The notes below the pieces were generated by a model, which was not told the origin of the DNA, searched no databases, and worked only from the letters and a program-made list of their open reading frames with translations. Made by a program: the position numbers and the translations under genes. Shown here piece after piece: positions 35,011 through 43,906 of a stretch of 64,000 nucleotides of DNA (its first letter is position 1; each line of letters opens with the position of its first letter). The stretch is from Leisingera sp. JC1 (GTDB lineage Bacteria; Pseudomonadota; Alphaproteobacteria; Rhodobacterales; Rhodobacteraceae). The DNA lies in assembly GCF_001679925.1 (NCBI RefSeq), contig NZ_LYUZ01000103.1:399-64398 (forward strand). The letters run 5' to 3'.

Positions 35011-36315
35011 TTACCCCGGCGCCTTGCCAAAGAGCGCGAGTCCTTTGCTGCGCCCGCGCAGAACCTCCGCCGGCAGCGCAATCCAGCCACCCCGCGCGGG
35101 CTCCGCCCCGGCTTGTTGCAGCAGATCAGCCGAGGCTATCAGCGCCATCCCCTGTGCCTTGGTCAGCTGCTCCAGCCGCGCCGCGGTGTTCACCGTATCA
35201 CCAAAAACGGAGTATTCCAGCCGATCCGGTGTGCCGGTCACTCCTGAGAACACCTCGCCCCAATGCACCCCGATCCCAACTCCCAGGCCGGTGTCCCCGG
35301 CCTGCTCCCGGTTCTGGCGCCAGTTCTTCATTTGCTCCACCAGCCCTTCGGCGCAGTCCAGCGCCCGAGCCGCCGCACGGTCGCCTTCAAACAGTATCAT
35401 TGCAGCGTCGCCGATATATTTGTCGATCAAACCACCGGTCCGGGCCGACACCTCTTCCACCCGCGTCCTGAATTCCGTGATCAGGCGGCTCACATCCTGC
35501 GGCTCGCGTCCTTCGCACCAGCTGGTGAAGCCGCGGATGTCGATAAACAGGATCGCCATATTTTGCTGGCGGCCCTCCTGCATCGCCGCCAGCCCGCCGC
35601 CTGCCAGGCGGTCTGCCAGCTGCGACGGCAAATAGCGGGTTAGGTTTGCCTTTTGGCGGGCTTCCTCAATAGAGCGATGCAACAGTGCGCGCATCCGCAC
35701 CGCAGCCACGACCAGAACTGCACCAGCGAGAAACAGCATGACCAGGCGCATAAAATTAGGAGGCAAATCCAAGGTGAGCCTTACTCTGCCAACCAAATCC
35801 GGCGCAGCTTCAGATGGCTGCCACAAGATCATCCAGCCAAACCCAACAGCGATCAGGATCAGCATACCTGCAAGCCGCAGGGGACTGAGACGCAGCACGC
35901 CAAAAGCCAGCACAACCGGCGCCATCCACACGGCGGGCATGGCAAAGACGGCACCGCCTGGCACGCCGGTATTCACAAGCGACAGAAAAGTGTTCAGCAG
36001 AAGAAAGGCGCAGTCTGCCAAAACTGCCAGCCAGATCATCCAGGGCTTGAATCGCCCCTTTCCGATCATCCAATAAATCAGCACGCCGACCGAGAGATAG
36101 GCAAGCATGGTGACTGCCGCCAGTCCGACCTGGCGCTGCAAATGCGGTTCTTCAATTACCCGAACCGACTCAACAGCCAGCATCATTGCCAGCATCAGGC
36201 CCAGCGAAACCGCAATCCGCAAAAGCGCAACGATGCGTTCTGCTTCAACTTCCGCGGAGCGCAGCAGGGCGGCCTCTTCCTGCCTCGCCGTCCTGGCAGC
36301 CCGCAGCAGCCGCAT
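35011..36315 (-). CDS. Class III adenylate cyclase with membrane N-terminus
   Basis: This 434-residue enzyme has about six membrane segments (residues 30-205) and a C-terminal class III cyclase domain (about 235-430). Metal-binding Asp residues are in ILFIDIRGFTSW and KYIGDAAMILF, and the adenine-selecting Lys is in LIDKYIGDA; VFGDTVNTAARLEQL carries the transition-state Asn/Arg. All are present, so it should make cAMP. Its ATG abuts the stop of rmuC (TAGATG), so it is translationally coupled to rmuC. Confidence 0.93.
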   Translation of the reverse strand: MRLLRAARTARQEEAALLRSAEVEAERIVALLRIAVSLGLMLAMMLAVESVRVIEEPHLQRQVGLAAVTMLAYLSVGVLIYWMIGKGRFKPWMIWLAVLADCAFLLLNTFLSLVNTGVPGGAVFAMPAVWMAPVVLAFGVLRLSPLRLAGMLILIAVGFGWMILWQPSEAAPDLVGRVRLTLDLPPNFMRLVMLFLAGAVLVVAAVRMRALLHRSIEEARQKANLTRYLPSQLADRLAGGGLAAMQEGRQQNMAILFIDIRGFTSWCEGREPQDVSRLITEFRTRVEEVSARTGGLIDKYIGDAAMILFEGDRAAARALDCAEGLVEQMKNWRQNREQAGDTGLGVGIGVHWGEVFSGVTGTPDRLEYSVFGDTVNTAARLEQLTKAQGMALIASADLLQQAGAEPARGGWIALPAEVLRGRSKGLALFGKAPG

Positions 36316-37698
36316 CTATTCCTCCGCCAAAAGCGCCACCTGGCGCGGCTCGACTTCCACCTGGCCGGGGTCCTCCAGCTCAGCGCCATTGGCCACCACA
36401 CCCATCGCCTCAAACCGGCGGGCCGAGGGCAGCACCCGGGCTTCCAGCGAGCCCACCGCCTTGTTGTAATTGTTGACCGAGGACGACAGCGACCGCCCCA
36501 CCGAAGCCAGGTTCTTGGAGAAGGTTGCCAGCCGGTCATAGAGCTCCTTGGCGGTCTTTTGCACTTCAACCGCGTTCTCCGCCATCTTCTCCTGCTGCCA
36601 GCCGTAGGCAATTGACTTGACCAGGGCCATCAGCGTGGTCGGGGTGGCGATCAGAACCTTGTTCTCAAAGGCGTATTCGATCAGGCCCGGGTCCGCTTCT
36701 GCTGCGGCCGACACGAAAGTCTCGCCGGGGATGAACATCACCACAAAGTCCGGTGTCTCGCCCAAGGCGCTTTGATAGGATTTCGACGCCAGCTGGCGCA
36801 CATGGGTTTTCACATGGTTTGCATGGCGGGCAAGGGCAGCCTGCTGCTGGTCCGGCGTTTCCGCTTCCAGCGCATCCAGATAGGCCTCCAGCGGGGTTTT
36901 TGCGTCCACCACGATGCTTTTACCTCCGGGAATGCGCACTACCGCGTCCGGGCGGCGCAGGCCCTCATCGGTGCCAACGCTCTTTTCCAGCTCGTAATCC
37001 ACATGCTCGGCCATGCCGGCCATTTCGAACACCTGGCGCAGCTGCATCTCCCCCCAGCGGCCGCGGGTCTTGGGCGCGCGCAGGGCCTGTACCAGCTTGC
37101 GGGTTTCGCCGCCCAGCGCCGCCTGCCCCTCCGCCAGATGCTTCACCTGTGTCTGGATCGCGCCATAGGCCTCGTTGCGCGCCTGCTCGATTTCCTTGAT
37201 CCGTTCCCCGAACTGGCCCAGCTTCTGATCCAGCGGCTTCACCAGGTTTTCGATTGCAGCATGGCGCTTGGCCAGATCCTCATCCGCCGTCTTGCTGTGG
37301 GCCTGGAACCGTTCGCTCACTAGGCTGAGGAAGCTTTCAGAATTCTGCTTCAGCACGCCTGAGGCCAGCGAGGCGAACTTGTGCTCCATCTGCTGGTTCA
37401 TGTGCTTCAGCTCTTCCAGCCGTGCCGCGTGCTCGGCTTTCAGCGCCTGCACCTGTGCCTCTGCCTGATAGCGGCCGGCGCGCTCGTTTTCATGCACGCG
37501 GCGCAGGGTGGCCAGCTCGTCCGTCAGTTCCGGCAGCCGGGCCACTTCCGCCTTCAGCCCTGCAATATGACTGCGCTGATCTGCGTTCGCCTGCTCCAGT
37601 TGCCGCGCCGCGCCGCGCAGCCGCAGACCGGCCAGCGCCAGAAGTGCGGCCAGCCCAGCCAGCGCATAGATTACCCATTGGGCTTCTTCCAATGTCAC
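36316..37698 (-). CDS. rmuC: DNA recombination protein RmuC
   Basis: This 460-residue protein has an N-terminal membrane helix (about 8-25), a coiled coil (about 30-130) and the RmuC nuclease-like domain (about 170-400) with GRWGEMQLRQVFEMAGM and VDAKTPLEAYLDA. RmuC limits rearrangements at inverted repeats in E. coli. The start is GTG at 37698, after GGGAGG. It lies 31 bp after mutL and runs directly into the cyclase gene, giving the unusual run mutL-rmuC-cyclase. Confidence 0.94.
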   Translation of the reverse strand: MTLEEAQWVIYALAGLAALLALAGLRLRGAARQLEQANADQRSHIAGLKAEVARLPELTDELATLRRVHENERAGRYQAEAQVQALKAEHAARLEELKHMNQQMEHKFASLASGVLKQNSESFLSLVSERFQAHSKTADEDLAKRHAAIENLVKPLDQKLGQFGERIKEIEQARNEAYGAIQTQVKHLAEGQAALGGETRKLVQALRAPKTRGRWGEMQLRQVFEMAGMAEHVDYELEKSVGTDEGLRRPDAVVRIPGGKSIVVDAKTPLEAYLDALEAETPDQQQAALARHANHVKTHVRQLASKSYQSALGETPDFVVMFIPGETFVSAAAEADPGLIEYAFENKVLIATPTTLMALVKSIAYGWQQEKMAENAVEVQKTAKELYDRLATFSKNLASVGRSLSSSVNNYNKAVGSLEARVLPSARRFEAMGVVANGAELEDPGQVEVEPRQVALLAEE

Positions 37699-37729
37699 TG
37701 CTCGTCCTCCCTTGAACGGGGGTTCTTGT

Positions 37730-39676
37730 TCATGTGCGCCCGAACAGGCGCTCGATATCTGCCAGTTTCAATTCCACATAGGTGGGGCGTCCGTGGTTGC
37801 ACTGGCCGGAATGGGGCGTCGCCTCCATCTCCCGCAGCAGTGCGTTCATCTCCTCACCGCGCATCCGGCGGCCGGAACGGATTGAGCCATGGCAGGCCAC
37901 CCGGCTCAGGATCGCCTCGACCTTGGCCTGCACCAGATGGCTTTCGCCCTGGTCCGACAGCTCATCCAGGATGTCCTTGATCATCGCCTCAGCATTCACT
38001 TCGCCGAGGATCGCCGGAGTTTCCCGCACCGCTATGGCATTGCCGCCGAACGCCTCGATGCCAAGGCCGAACTTCGCCAGCTCATCCGCCACCCCCAAAA
38101 GGCAGGCGCAGTCATTGTCGCTCAGCTCGATGATCTCCGGAATCAGAAGCGCCTGTGCGGCGACGCCGTTCTCCGCCATCTGCCGTTTCAGCTTCTCATA
38201 GACCAGCCGCTCGTGCGCGGCGTGCTGGTCGACAATCACCATGCCGTCGGCGGTCTGGGCGATGATGTAGTTCTCATGCACCTGGCCGCGCGCCGCACCC
38301 AGCGGCAGGGCTTCGGCCCCGGGCACGGTGGCCTCGGGCGCATCCGCAGGCTGACCCGGGGCCATCGGGACCTCCGGGGTTTCAGTCACTTGGCCGCTGT
38401 AGGCGCCAGCCAGCTCTGCAAAGCCCGGAGACGCCGGCGGCTGGTAGGCCGGGGCGGGCTTGTAGCCTTCCGACCGTTGCCCCGCAAAGGACGCCGAGCG
38501 GGCGCCCAAGGACGGCCGGTCTATCTGATAGATCCGCGGCGCGCCGCTCGCGGTGGGCTGCTCCGCCTTCATTGCACCGAGCGTGGCCCCCGCAACGGTG
38601 GTCGAGGCCCGGTGCCCGGCTTCTGCCAGCGCATGGCGCAGGGAGGAGACAATCAGCCCGCGCGCAAGGCCGGGATCACGGAACCGCACCTCGGATTTCG
38701 CCGGATGCACGTTCACGTCCACCAGCTGCGGGTCGCAGTCGATGAACAGCGCCGCCGCCGGGTGCCGGTCGCGGCTCAGGAAATCAAAATAGGCGGCGCG
38801 CAAGGCGCCCGTCAGCATCTTGTCCTTCACCGGCCTTGTGTTCACAAACAGGAACTGCGCGACTGCCGCGCCGCGGGAATAGGTCGGCAGCGCCGCATAG
38901 CCATAAAGCCGGATACCCTCGCGGGTGGCGTCTATCTTCAGCGCGTTCTCGGCAAACTCGCGCCCCAACACAGAGGCCAGCCGCCCGTGCAGCGCATCAA
39001 ACAGGTCGCCTGACAGCGGATCGGCGCGGAAGGTGACCCGGCCCTCTCCGCCACCGGAGACATCGCGCAGGGTGAAGCCCACCGAAGGCTCTGCCATCGC
39101 CAGACGCTTTACCGTGTCCCCGATCGCCTGCGCCTCGGCCCGGTCGGTGCGCATGAATTTGAGCCTTGCCGGAGTCGCAAAGAACAGATCGCGCAGCTCG
39201 ACAATGGTGCCTGCCCGCAAGGCGGCCGGCTTCACCGGCTCCAGCTTGCCGCCCGACACCCGGATCTGCGCCGCCTCATGGCCCTCCGCCCGGCTGGTGA
39301 TGGTCAGCCGCCCAACCGCGCCCAGGCTCGGCAGAGCTTCACCCCGGAAGCCGAAGGTGTGGATGTTCAGCAGGTCAGAGCCGTCGATCTTGGAGGTGGC
39401 ATGGCGGCTCAGCGCCAGCGGCAGGTCCTCCGGCGTCATGCCGCAGCCATCGTCCGTCACCCGGATCAGCGTCTTGCCGCCATCGGCGATTTCCACGGTG
39501 ATCCGTGTGGCACCGGCGTCTATGGCGTTTTCCACCAGTTCCTTCACGGCGGAGGCGGGACGCTCAACCACTTCGCCCGCGGCAATCCGGTTGATGGCAC
39601 TGTCGTCCAGCTGACGGATGACGGGCCGGCCGTCTGACGCTGATTTTTCGCGGATATGGGGTTCTGCACTGCTCAT
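37730..39676 (-). CDS. mutL: DNA mismatch repair protein MutL
   Basis: This 648-residue protein has an N-terminal GHKL ATPase domain (motifs NAIDAGATRITV, DDGCGMTPEDL, THGFRGEAL-like HTFGFRGEALPSL), a Ser/Pro/Ala-rich linker (about 345-460) and a C-terminal dimerisation domain. The ending MEATPHSGQCNHGRPTYVEL contains CNHGRP, part of the C-terminal Cys/His block found in MutL proteins with endonuclease activity. I start at the ATG at 39676; upstream in-frame ATG at 39712 adds twelve residues. It heads the mutL-rmuC-cyclase unit. Confidence 0.96.
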   Translation of the reverse strand: MSSAEPHIREKSASDGRPVIRQLDDSAINRIAAGEVVERPASAVKELVENAIDAGATRITVEIADGGKTLIRVTDDGCGMTPEDLPLALSRHATSKIDGSDLLNIHTFGFRGEALPSLGAVGRLTITSRAEGHEAAQIRVSGGKLEPVKPAALRAGTIVELRDLFFATPARLKFMRTDRAEAQAIGDTVKRLAMAEPSVGFTLRDVSGGGEGRVTFRADPLSGDLFDALHGRLASVLGREFAENALKIDATREGIRLYGYAALPTYSRGAAVAQFLFVNTRPVKDKMLTGALRAAYFDFLSRDRHPAAALFIDCDPQLVDVNVHPAKSEVRFRDPGLARGLIVSSLRHALAEAGHRASTTVAGATLGAMKAEQPTASGAPRIYQIDRPSLGARSASFAGQRSEGYKPAPAYQPPASPGFAELAGAYSGQVTETPEVPMAPGQPADAPEATVPGAEALPLGAARGQVHENYIIAQTADGMVIVDQHAAHERLVYEKLKRQMAENGVAAQALLIPEIIELSDNDCACLLGVADELAKFGLGIEAFGGNAIAVRETPAILGEVNAEAMIKDILDELSDQGESHLVQAKVEAILSRVACHGSIRSGRRMRGEEMNALLREMEATPHSGQCNHGRPTYVELKLADIERLFGRT

Positions 39677-39908
39677 ACCCCTAAATTTAGCATGTGTGGC
39701 CGATTCTGCCACCGGAATGCGCAGCCGCCGTACCGCAGAACCGCGAAACTGGAATCCCCTTTTTCAAGCGGCTTTCCGCGCCCTATGACGCTGCCCCCTT
39801 GAATTTTTTGTCCATTTAGTCAAAAAACATGCCCGTCTGCGGGGGCGCTCGCTTGCCAATATGCCGCACCCGTGCGATTTTCGCACGGAACTCTTCCGAG
39901 GAATTCCA

Positions 39909-40898
39909 ATGGATAGCCAAACCGCTGAACGAAGCGCGCAGCTGCCGCAGTTGGCCGAGCCGCGCAACCCGGGCATGGAGCTGGACCTGGACTGGGTCGC
40001 TGCCGTGCAGGCCAATACGTCGGCCATTGAACGCCGCTGCACCACCCTGCCGGGCCGCCGTAGCGTCAAGAAAGACCATCAGGCCGCGTGGCTCTTGAAG
40101 GCAATCAGCATGATCGACCTCACGACCCTGGCCGGTGACGACACCGAGGGCCGGGTGCGCCGCCTGTGCGCAAAGGCGCGCCAACCGGTCAGCGCGGGCC
40201 TGCTGCGCACGCTGGGAATGGAAGGCCTGACTACAGGTGCGGTCTGCGTCTATCACGACATGATCCCGACCGCCGTCAAAGCGCTGGAAGGCACCGGTAT
40301 CCCGGTCGCAGCCGTTTCCACCGGCTTCCCGGCCGGCCTGTCGCCGTTTCACCTGCGGGTCACGGAGATCGAGGAAAGCGTCAAGGACGGCGCCGAAGAG
40401 ATCGACATCGTGATCACCCGCCGTCATGTGCTGCAGGGCAATTGGCAGGCGCTGTATGAGGAGATGAAAGCCTTCCGCCAAGCCTGCGGCGATGCCCATG
40501 TGAAGGCAATCCTGGCCACCGGCGAACTGGGGTCTTTGCGCAATGTGGCGCGCGCCTCACTGGTCTGCATGATGGCCGGCGCCGACTTCATCAAGACCTC
40601 CACGGGCAAGGAAAGCGTCAACGCCACCCTGCCCGTCTCGCTGGTGATGATCCGGGCGATCCGCGACTATTACGACCGCACCGGATACCGCGTCGGTTAC
40701 AAACCCGCAGGCGGCATTTCCAAAGCCAAGGATGCGCTGGTGTATCTCGCGCTGATGAAGGACGAACTGGGCGACCGCTGGCTGCAGCCCGACCTGTTCC
40801 GTTTCGGCGCCTCGTCGCTGCTGAATGATATCGAACGCCAGTTGGAACACCATGTCACCGGGGCATACTCCGCCGGCTACCGCCACTCCATGGGCTGA
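39909..40898 (+). CDS. deoC: Deoxyribose-phosphate aldolase
   Basis: This 329-residue enzyme cleaves 2-deoxyribose 5-phosphate to acetaldehyde and glyceraldehyde 3-phosphate. The Schiff-base Lys is Lys229 in ADFIKTSTGK, with the second active-site Lys265 in YKPAGGIS. It is of the longer DeoC type (about 330 residues). I start at the ATG at 39909 after GAGGAATTCC; an upstream in-frame ATG at 39861 lacks a site. The next gene starts 11 bp later. Confidence 0.95.
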   Translation: MDSQTAERSAQLPQLAEPRNPGMELDLDWVAAVQANTSAIERRCTTLPGRRSVKKDHQAAWLLKAISMIDLTTLAGDDTEGRVRRLCAKARQPVSAGLLRTLGMEGLTTGAVCVYHDMIPTAVKALEGTGIPVAAVSTGFPAGLSPFHLRVTEIEESVKDGAEEIDIVITRRHVLQGNWQALYEEMKAFRQACGDAHVKAILATGELGSLRNVARASLVCMMAGADFIKTSTGKESVNATLPVSLVMIRAIRDYYDRTGYRVGYKPAGGISKAKDALVYLALMKDELGDRWLQPDLFRFGASSLLNDIERQLEHHVTGAYSAGYRHSMG

Positions 40899-40909
40899 GG
40901 GCTGAACAC

Positions 40910-43246
40910 ATGACCATCAAAGAGATTTTCGACACCATGGAATACGGTCCTGCCCCCGAAAGCGCCGCCGAGGCACTGGCCTGGCTGGTAGATCAGGGCA
41001 GCCGGTTCGGCCATTTCATCAACGGTGAATTCACCACCCCGGGCGAAGGGTTCGACAGCAAGAACCCGGCCACCGGCGAGGTGCTGGCCAGCCTGACCCA
41101 GGCCGCGCAAGCGGATGTGGACGCGGCAGTTGAAGCCGCCCGCAAGGCGCAGAGCGGCTGGGCCGGTCTTGGCGGCGCGGGCCGCGCCAGGTACCTCTAT
41201 GCCATTGCACGCCTGCTGCAAAAGCATGCGCGGCTGTTTGCGGTGCTGGAAACCCTGGACAACGGCAAGCCGATCCGCGAGAGCCGCGACATCGACATCC
41301 CGCTGGCGCAGCGTCATTTCTACTACCACGCCGGCATGGCCCAGCTGATGGACAGCGAATTGCCGGACGCCGAGGCCCTGGGTGTCTGCGGCCAGATCAT
41401 CCCCTGGAACTTCCCGCTGCTGATGCTGGCCTGGAAGATCGCACCGGCCATTGCCATGGGCAACACCGTGGTGCTGAAGCCCGCGGAATACACCTCGCTC
41501 ACTGCACTGCTTTTCGCCGACATCTGCCGCCAGGCAGGCCTGCCCAAGGGTGTTGTCAACATCGTGACCGGCAACGGCGCCGTGGGCGAAATGATCACCG
41601 CCGCCAAAGTCGACAAGATCGCCTTTACAGGCTCCACCTCCGTTGGCCGCAGGATCCGCGAAGCCACCGCAGGCAGCGGCAAAGCGCTGACGCTGGAGCT
41701 GGGAGGCAAGTCGCCCTACATCGTCTTTGACGACGCTGACATCGACTCCGCGATCGAAGGTCTGGTGGACGCGATCTGGTTCAACCAGGGCCAGGTCTGC
41801 TGCGCGGGCTCCCGCCTGCTGGTCCAGGAAGGCATCGCGGAGCGTTTCCACACCAAGCTGAAGGCCCGCATGGACGGGCTGCGCGTTGGAAACCCCCTCG
41901 ACAAATGCATCGACGTTGGCGCCGTGGTGGACCCGGTGCAGCTGGATACCATCAGCAGCATGGTTGCGGCCAACACCGTCGGCAGCATGCACCAGGCGCA
42001 GGTCGAGATGCCCGAAGGCGGCTGCTTTTATCCGCCGACCCTGATCGAAGGGCTGTCGCCCGCAGATCCGCTGATGCAAGAGGAAATCTTTGGCCCCGTT
42101 CTGGTCTCCTGCACCTTCCGCACCCCGGCGGAAGCCGTGGAGCTGGCCAACAACACCCGTTACGGCCTGGCAGCAACTGTCTGGACCGAGAACGTGAACC
42201 TTGCGCTCGACATGGCGCCGAAACTGGCGGCCGGCGTGGTCTGGGTCAACGGCACCAACATGTTCGACGCCGCTGCCGGGTTTGGCGGCGTGCGCGAAAG
42301 CGGCTTCGGCCGCGAAGGCGGCTGGGAAGGGCTGGCGGCCTATACCCGCCCGAAATCCAAGGCCAAGCAACTGGCCAAGGTTGAAGCGTTTGGTGGTAAT
42401 GGCGCCCCGGCGGACCCGCTGGACCGCACCGCAAAGCTGTATGTTGGCGGCAAGCAGGTGCGCCCGGATGGCGGCTACAGCCAGGCCATCTATGGCAAGC
42501 CCGGCGCGCTTCTGGGCCACGTTGGCCTTGCCAACCGCAAGGATGTCCGCAATGCGGTTGAGGCTGCGGCGGGTGCCGGCAAGTGGTCCAAGACCACCGG
42601 TCACCTGCGGGCGCAGATCCTTTATTACATCGGCGAAAACCTTTCTGCCCGGGCGGAAGAATTTGCAGCCCGCATCGACGCGATGATCGGCAAGAAGGGC
42701 GGCGCAGCAGAGGTGGAAGCTTCGATCCAGCGCCTGTTCTCCGCCGCGGCCTGGGCCGACAAATACGACGGCCAGGTGCATGGCGTGCCGATCCGCGGCG
42801 TAGCACTGGCAATGAAGGAGCCGGTAGGCGTGATCGGCGCGCTTTGCGCCGACGAGGCACCGCTGCTGGGCCTGGTCTCGGTGATGGCACCTGCGATTGC
42901 GATGGGCAACCGGGTGGTGCTGGCAGCCTCCGAAGCATTCCCGCTGGCAGCAACCGATTTTTACCAGGTGCTGGACACCTCAGACGTGCCCGGCGGGGTG
43001 GTGAACATCCTGACTGGCAGCCACGCGGAACTGGCAAAACCGCTGGCCTCGCATCTGAACGTGGACGCGGTCTGGAGCTTTTCCTCCTCTGATCTTTCAG
43101 CAGCGATCGAGGCGGCTTCCGCATGCAACCTGAAGCGGACCTGGGTCAACAACGGCACCGCAACCGACTGGATGCAGGATCAGACCAAGCGCTTCTTGCA
43201 GGAGGCCACCGAGGTGAAGAACATCTGGGTGCCCTACGGCGAGTAG
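40910..43246 (+). CDS. Double-domain aldehyde dehydrogenase
   Basis: This 778-residue protein has a complete aldehyde dehydrogenase in its first 490 residues, with Glu263 (TLELGGKSPY) and catalytic Cys297 (NQGQVCCAG), followed by a second NAD-binding half (about 495-778, motifs KEPVGVIGAL, AIAMGNRVVL, VPGGVVNILTG) without the catalytic half. The context suggests that it oxidises acetaldehyde made by DeoC. The C-terminal half-domain may be structural. A strong terminator follows. Confidence 0.92.
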   Translation: MTIKEIFDTMEYGPAPESAAEALAWLVDQGSRFGHFINGEFTTPGEGFDSKNPATGEVLASLTQAAQADVDAAVEAARKAQSGWAGLGGAGRARYLYAIARLLQKHARLFAVLETLDNGKPIRESRDIDIPLAQRHFYYHAGMAQLMDSELPDAEALGVCGQIIPWNFPLLMLAWKIAPAIAMGNTVVLKPAEYTSLTALLFADICRQAGLPKGVVNIVTGNGAVGEMITAAKVDKIAFTGSTSVGRRIREATAGSGKALTLELGGKSPYIVFDDADIDSAIEGLVDAIWFNQGQVCCAGSRLLVQEGIAERFHTKLKARMDGLRVGNPLDKCIDVGAVVDPVQLDTISSMVAANTVGSMHQAQVEMPEGGCFYPPTLIEGLSPADPLMQEEIFGPVLVSCTFRTPAEAVELANNTRYGLAATVWTENVNLALDMAPKLAAGVVWVNGTNMFDAAAGFGGVRESGFGREGGWEGLAAYTRPKSKAKQLAKVEAFGGNGAPADPLDRTAKLYVGGKQVRPDGGYSQAIYGKPGALLGHVGLANRKDVRNAVEAAAGAGKWSKTTGHLRAQILYYIGENLSARAEEFAARIDAMIGKKGGAAEVEASIQRLFSAAAWADKYDGQVHGVPIRGVALAMKEPVGVIGALCADEAPLLGLVSVMAPAIAMGNRVVLAASEAFPLAATDFYQVLDTSDVPGGVVNILTGSHAELAKPLASHLNVDAVWSFSSSDLSAAIEAASACNLKRTWVNNGTATDWMQDQTKRFLQEATEVKNIWVPYGE

Positions 43247-43271
43247 CCCCTTCCGCATCCTGCAAGACAAT

Positions 43272-43299
43272 ACGCCGCTCCAACCGGGGCGGCGTTTTT
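43272..43299 (+). terminator. Rho-independent terminator of the deoC-dehydrogenase unit
   Basis: ACGCCGC (43272-43278) pairs with GCGGCGT (43289-43295), followed by TTTT, 25 bp after the stop. Confidence 0.88.
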
Positions 43300-43310
43300 G
43301 CCTTTGCAGC

Positions 43311-43398
43311 ACCCTCCCGTGCGCAGCACGGGCCACGCCCAAAGCCAATGGCTCCCCGGCTAAGCCGGGGAGCCAGCGGGCGCGGGAGCACTTCGCGG
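43311..43398. repeat. Dispersed two-hairpin intergenic repeat, copy A
   Basis: Hairpin 1 is CCCGTGC-GCA-GCACGGG (43316-43332), then GCCACGCCCAAAGCC, then hairpin 2, a 25-bp perfect palindrome with arms GGCTCCCCGGCT (43350-43374), then GGCGCGGGAGCA. A second copy with the same order lies at 50475-50558. Both sit between a plus-strand gene end and a minus-strand terminator. Confidence 0.8.
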
Positions 43399-43420
43399 CT
43401 CGATGCCACTGGAAGAAAAG

Positions 43421-43448
43421 AAAACGCCCGCTCCTTTCGGAACGGGCG
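43421..43448 (-). terminator. Rho-independent terminator of rpsO
   Basis: Read on the minus strand, CGCCCG pairs with CGGGCG around a mostly paired inner stem, followed by TTTTCTTTTC, 24 bp after the rpsO stop. Confidence 0.88.
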
Positions 43449-43471
43449 CAGAAAATCCGGATAAGCGCGGA

Positions 43472-43741
43472 TTAGCGGCGGATGCCCAGGCGTTTGATCA
43501 GGTCCTGGTAACGGGCCTCATCCTTGCCTTTGGTGTAGTCCAGCAGCTTGCGGCGCTGAGCAACCATTTTCAGGAGGCCACGGCGGCCGTGGTTGTCCTT
43601 CTTGTGGGTTTTGAAGTGCTCAGTCAGGGTGTTGATGCGCGAGGTCAGGATTGCAACCTGGACTTCCGGGGAACCGGTGTCGCCTTCTTTGGTTGCGAAT
43701 TCTTTCATCAGGCGCGCTTTTTCTTCCGCAGTGATCGACAT
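43472..43741 (-). CDS. rpsO: 30S ribosomal protein S15 (uS15)
   Basis: This 89-residue protein has the full S15 pattern: [21 protein letters not shown], split by [13 protein letters not shown] and [15 protein letters not shown], ending LIKRLGIRR. The ATG at 43741 follows AAGGAGA. In most bacteria rpsO is next to pnp; here pnp is 11.5 kb away and truB lies upstream on the same strand beyond RTX and DUF1643 genes. Confidence 0.97.
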   Translation of the reverse strand: MSITAEEKARLMKEFATKEGDTGSPEVQVAILTSRINTLTEHFKTHKKDNHGRRGLLKMVAQRRKLLDYTKGKDEARYQDLIKRLGIRR

Positions 43742-43906
43742 CGGGGTCTCCTTCATAGGTTAGAGTGGATGGCACAGGCCGGGATGTCGTCCAGCACAGG
43801 CCCATGGAGTTATCTGCCGCAGAGTCGCGGCAGATGCGGGCGTATAAGATGATTCCGGCGCAAAGGCAAAGGTTATGTGCAGGTGCCCCCGCCGGGATCC
43901 CCGTAC

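Noticed and set aside
40877-42781. Minus-strand frame of 634 codons over the double-domain dehydrogenase
   Set aside because: Shadow frame; the plus strand holds the catalytic motifs.
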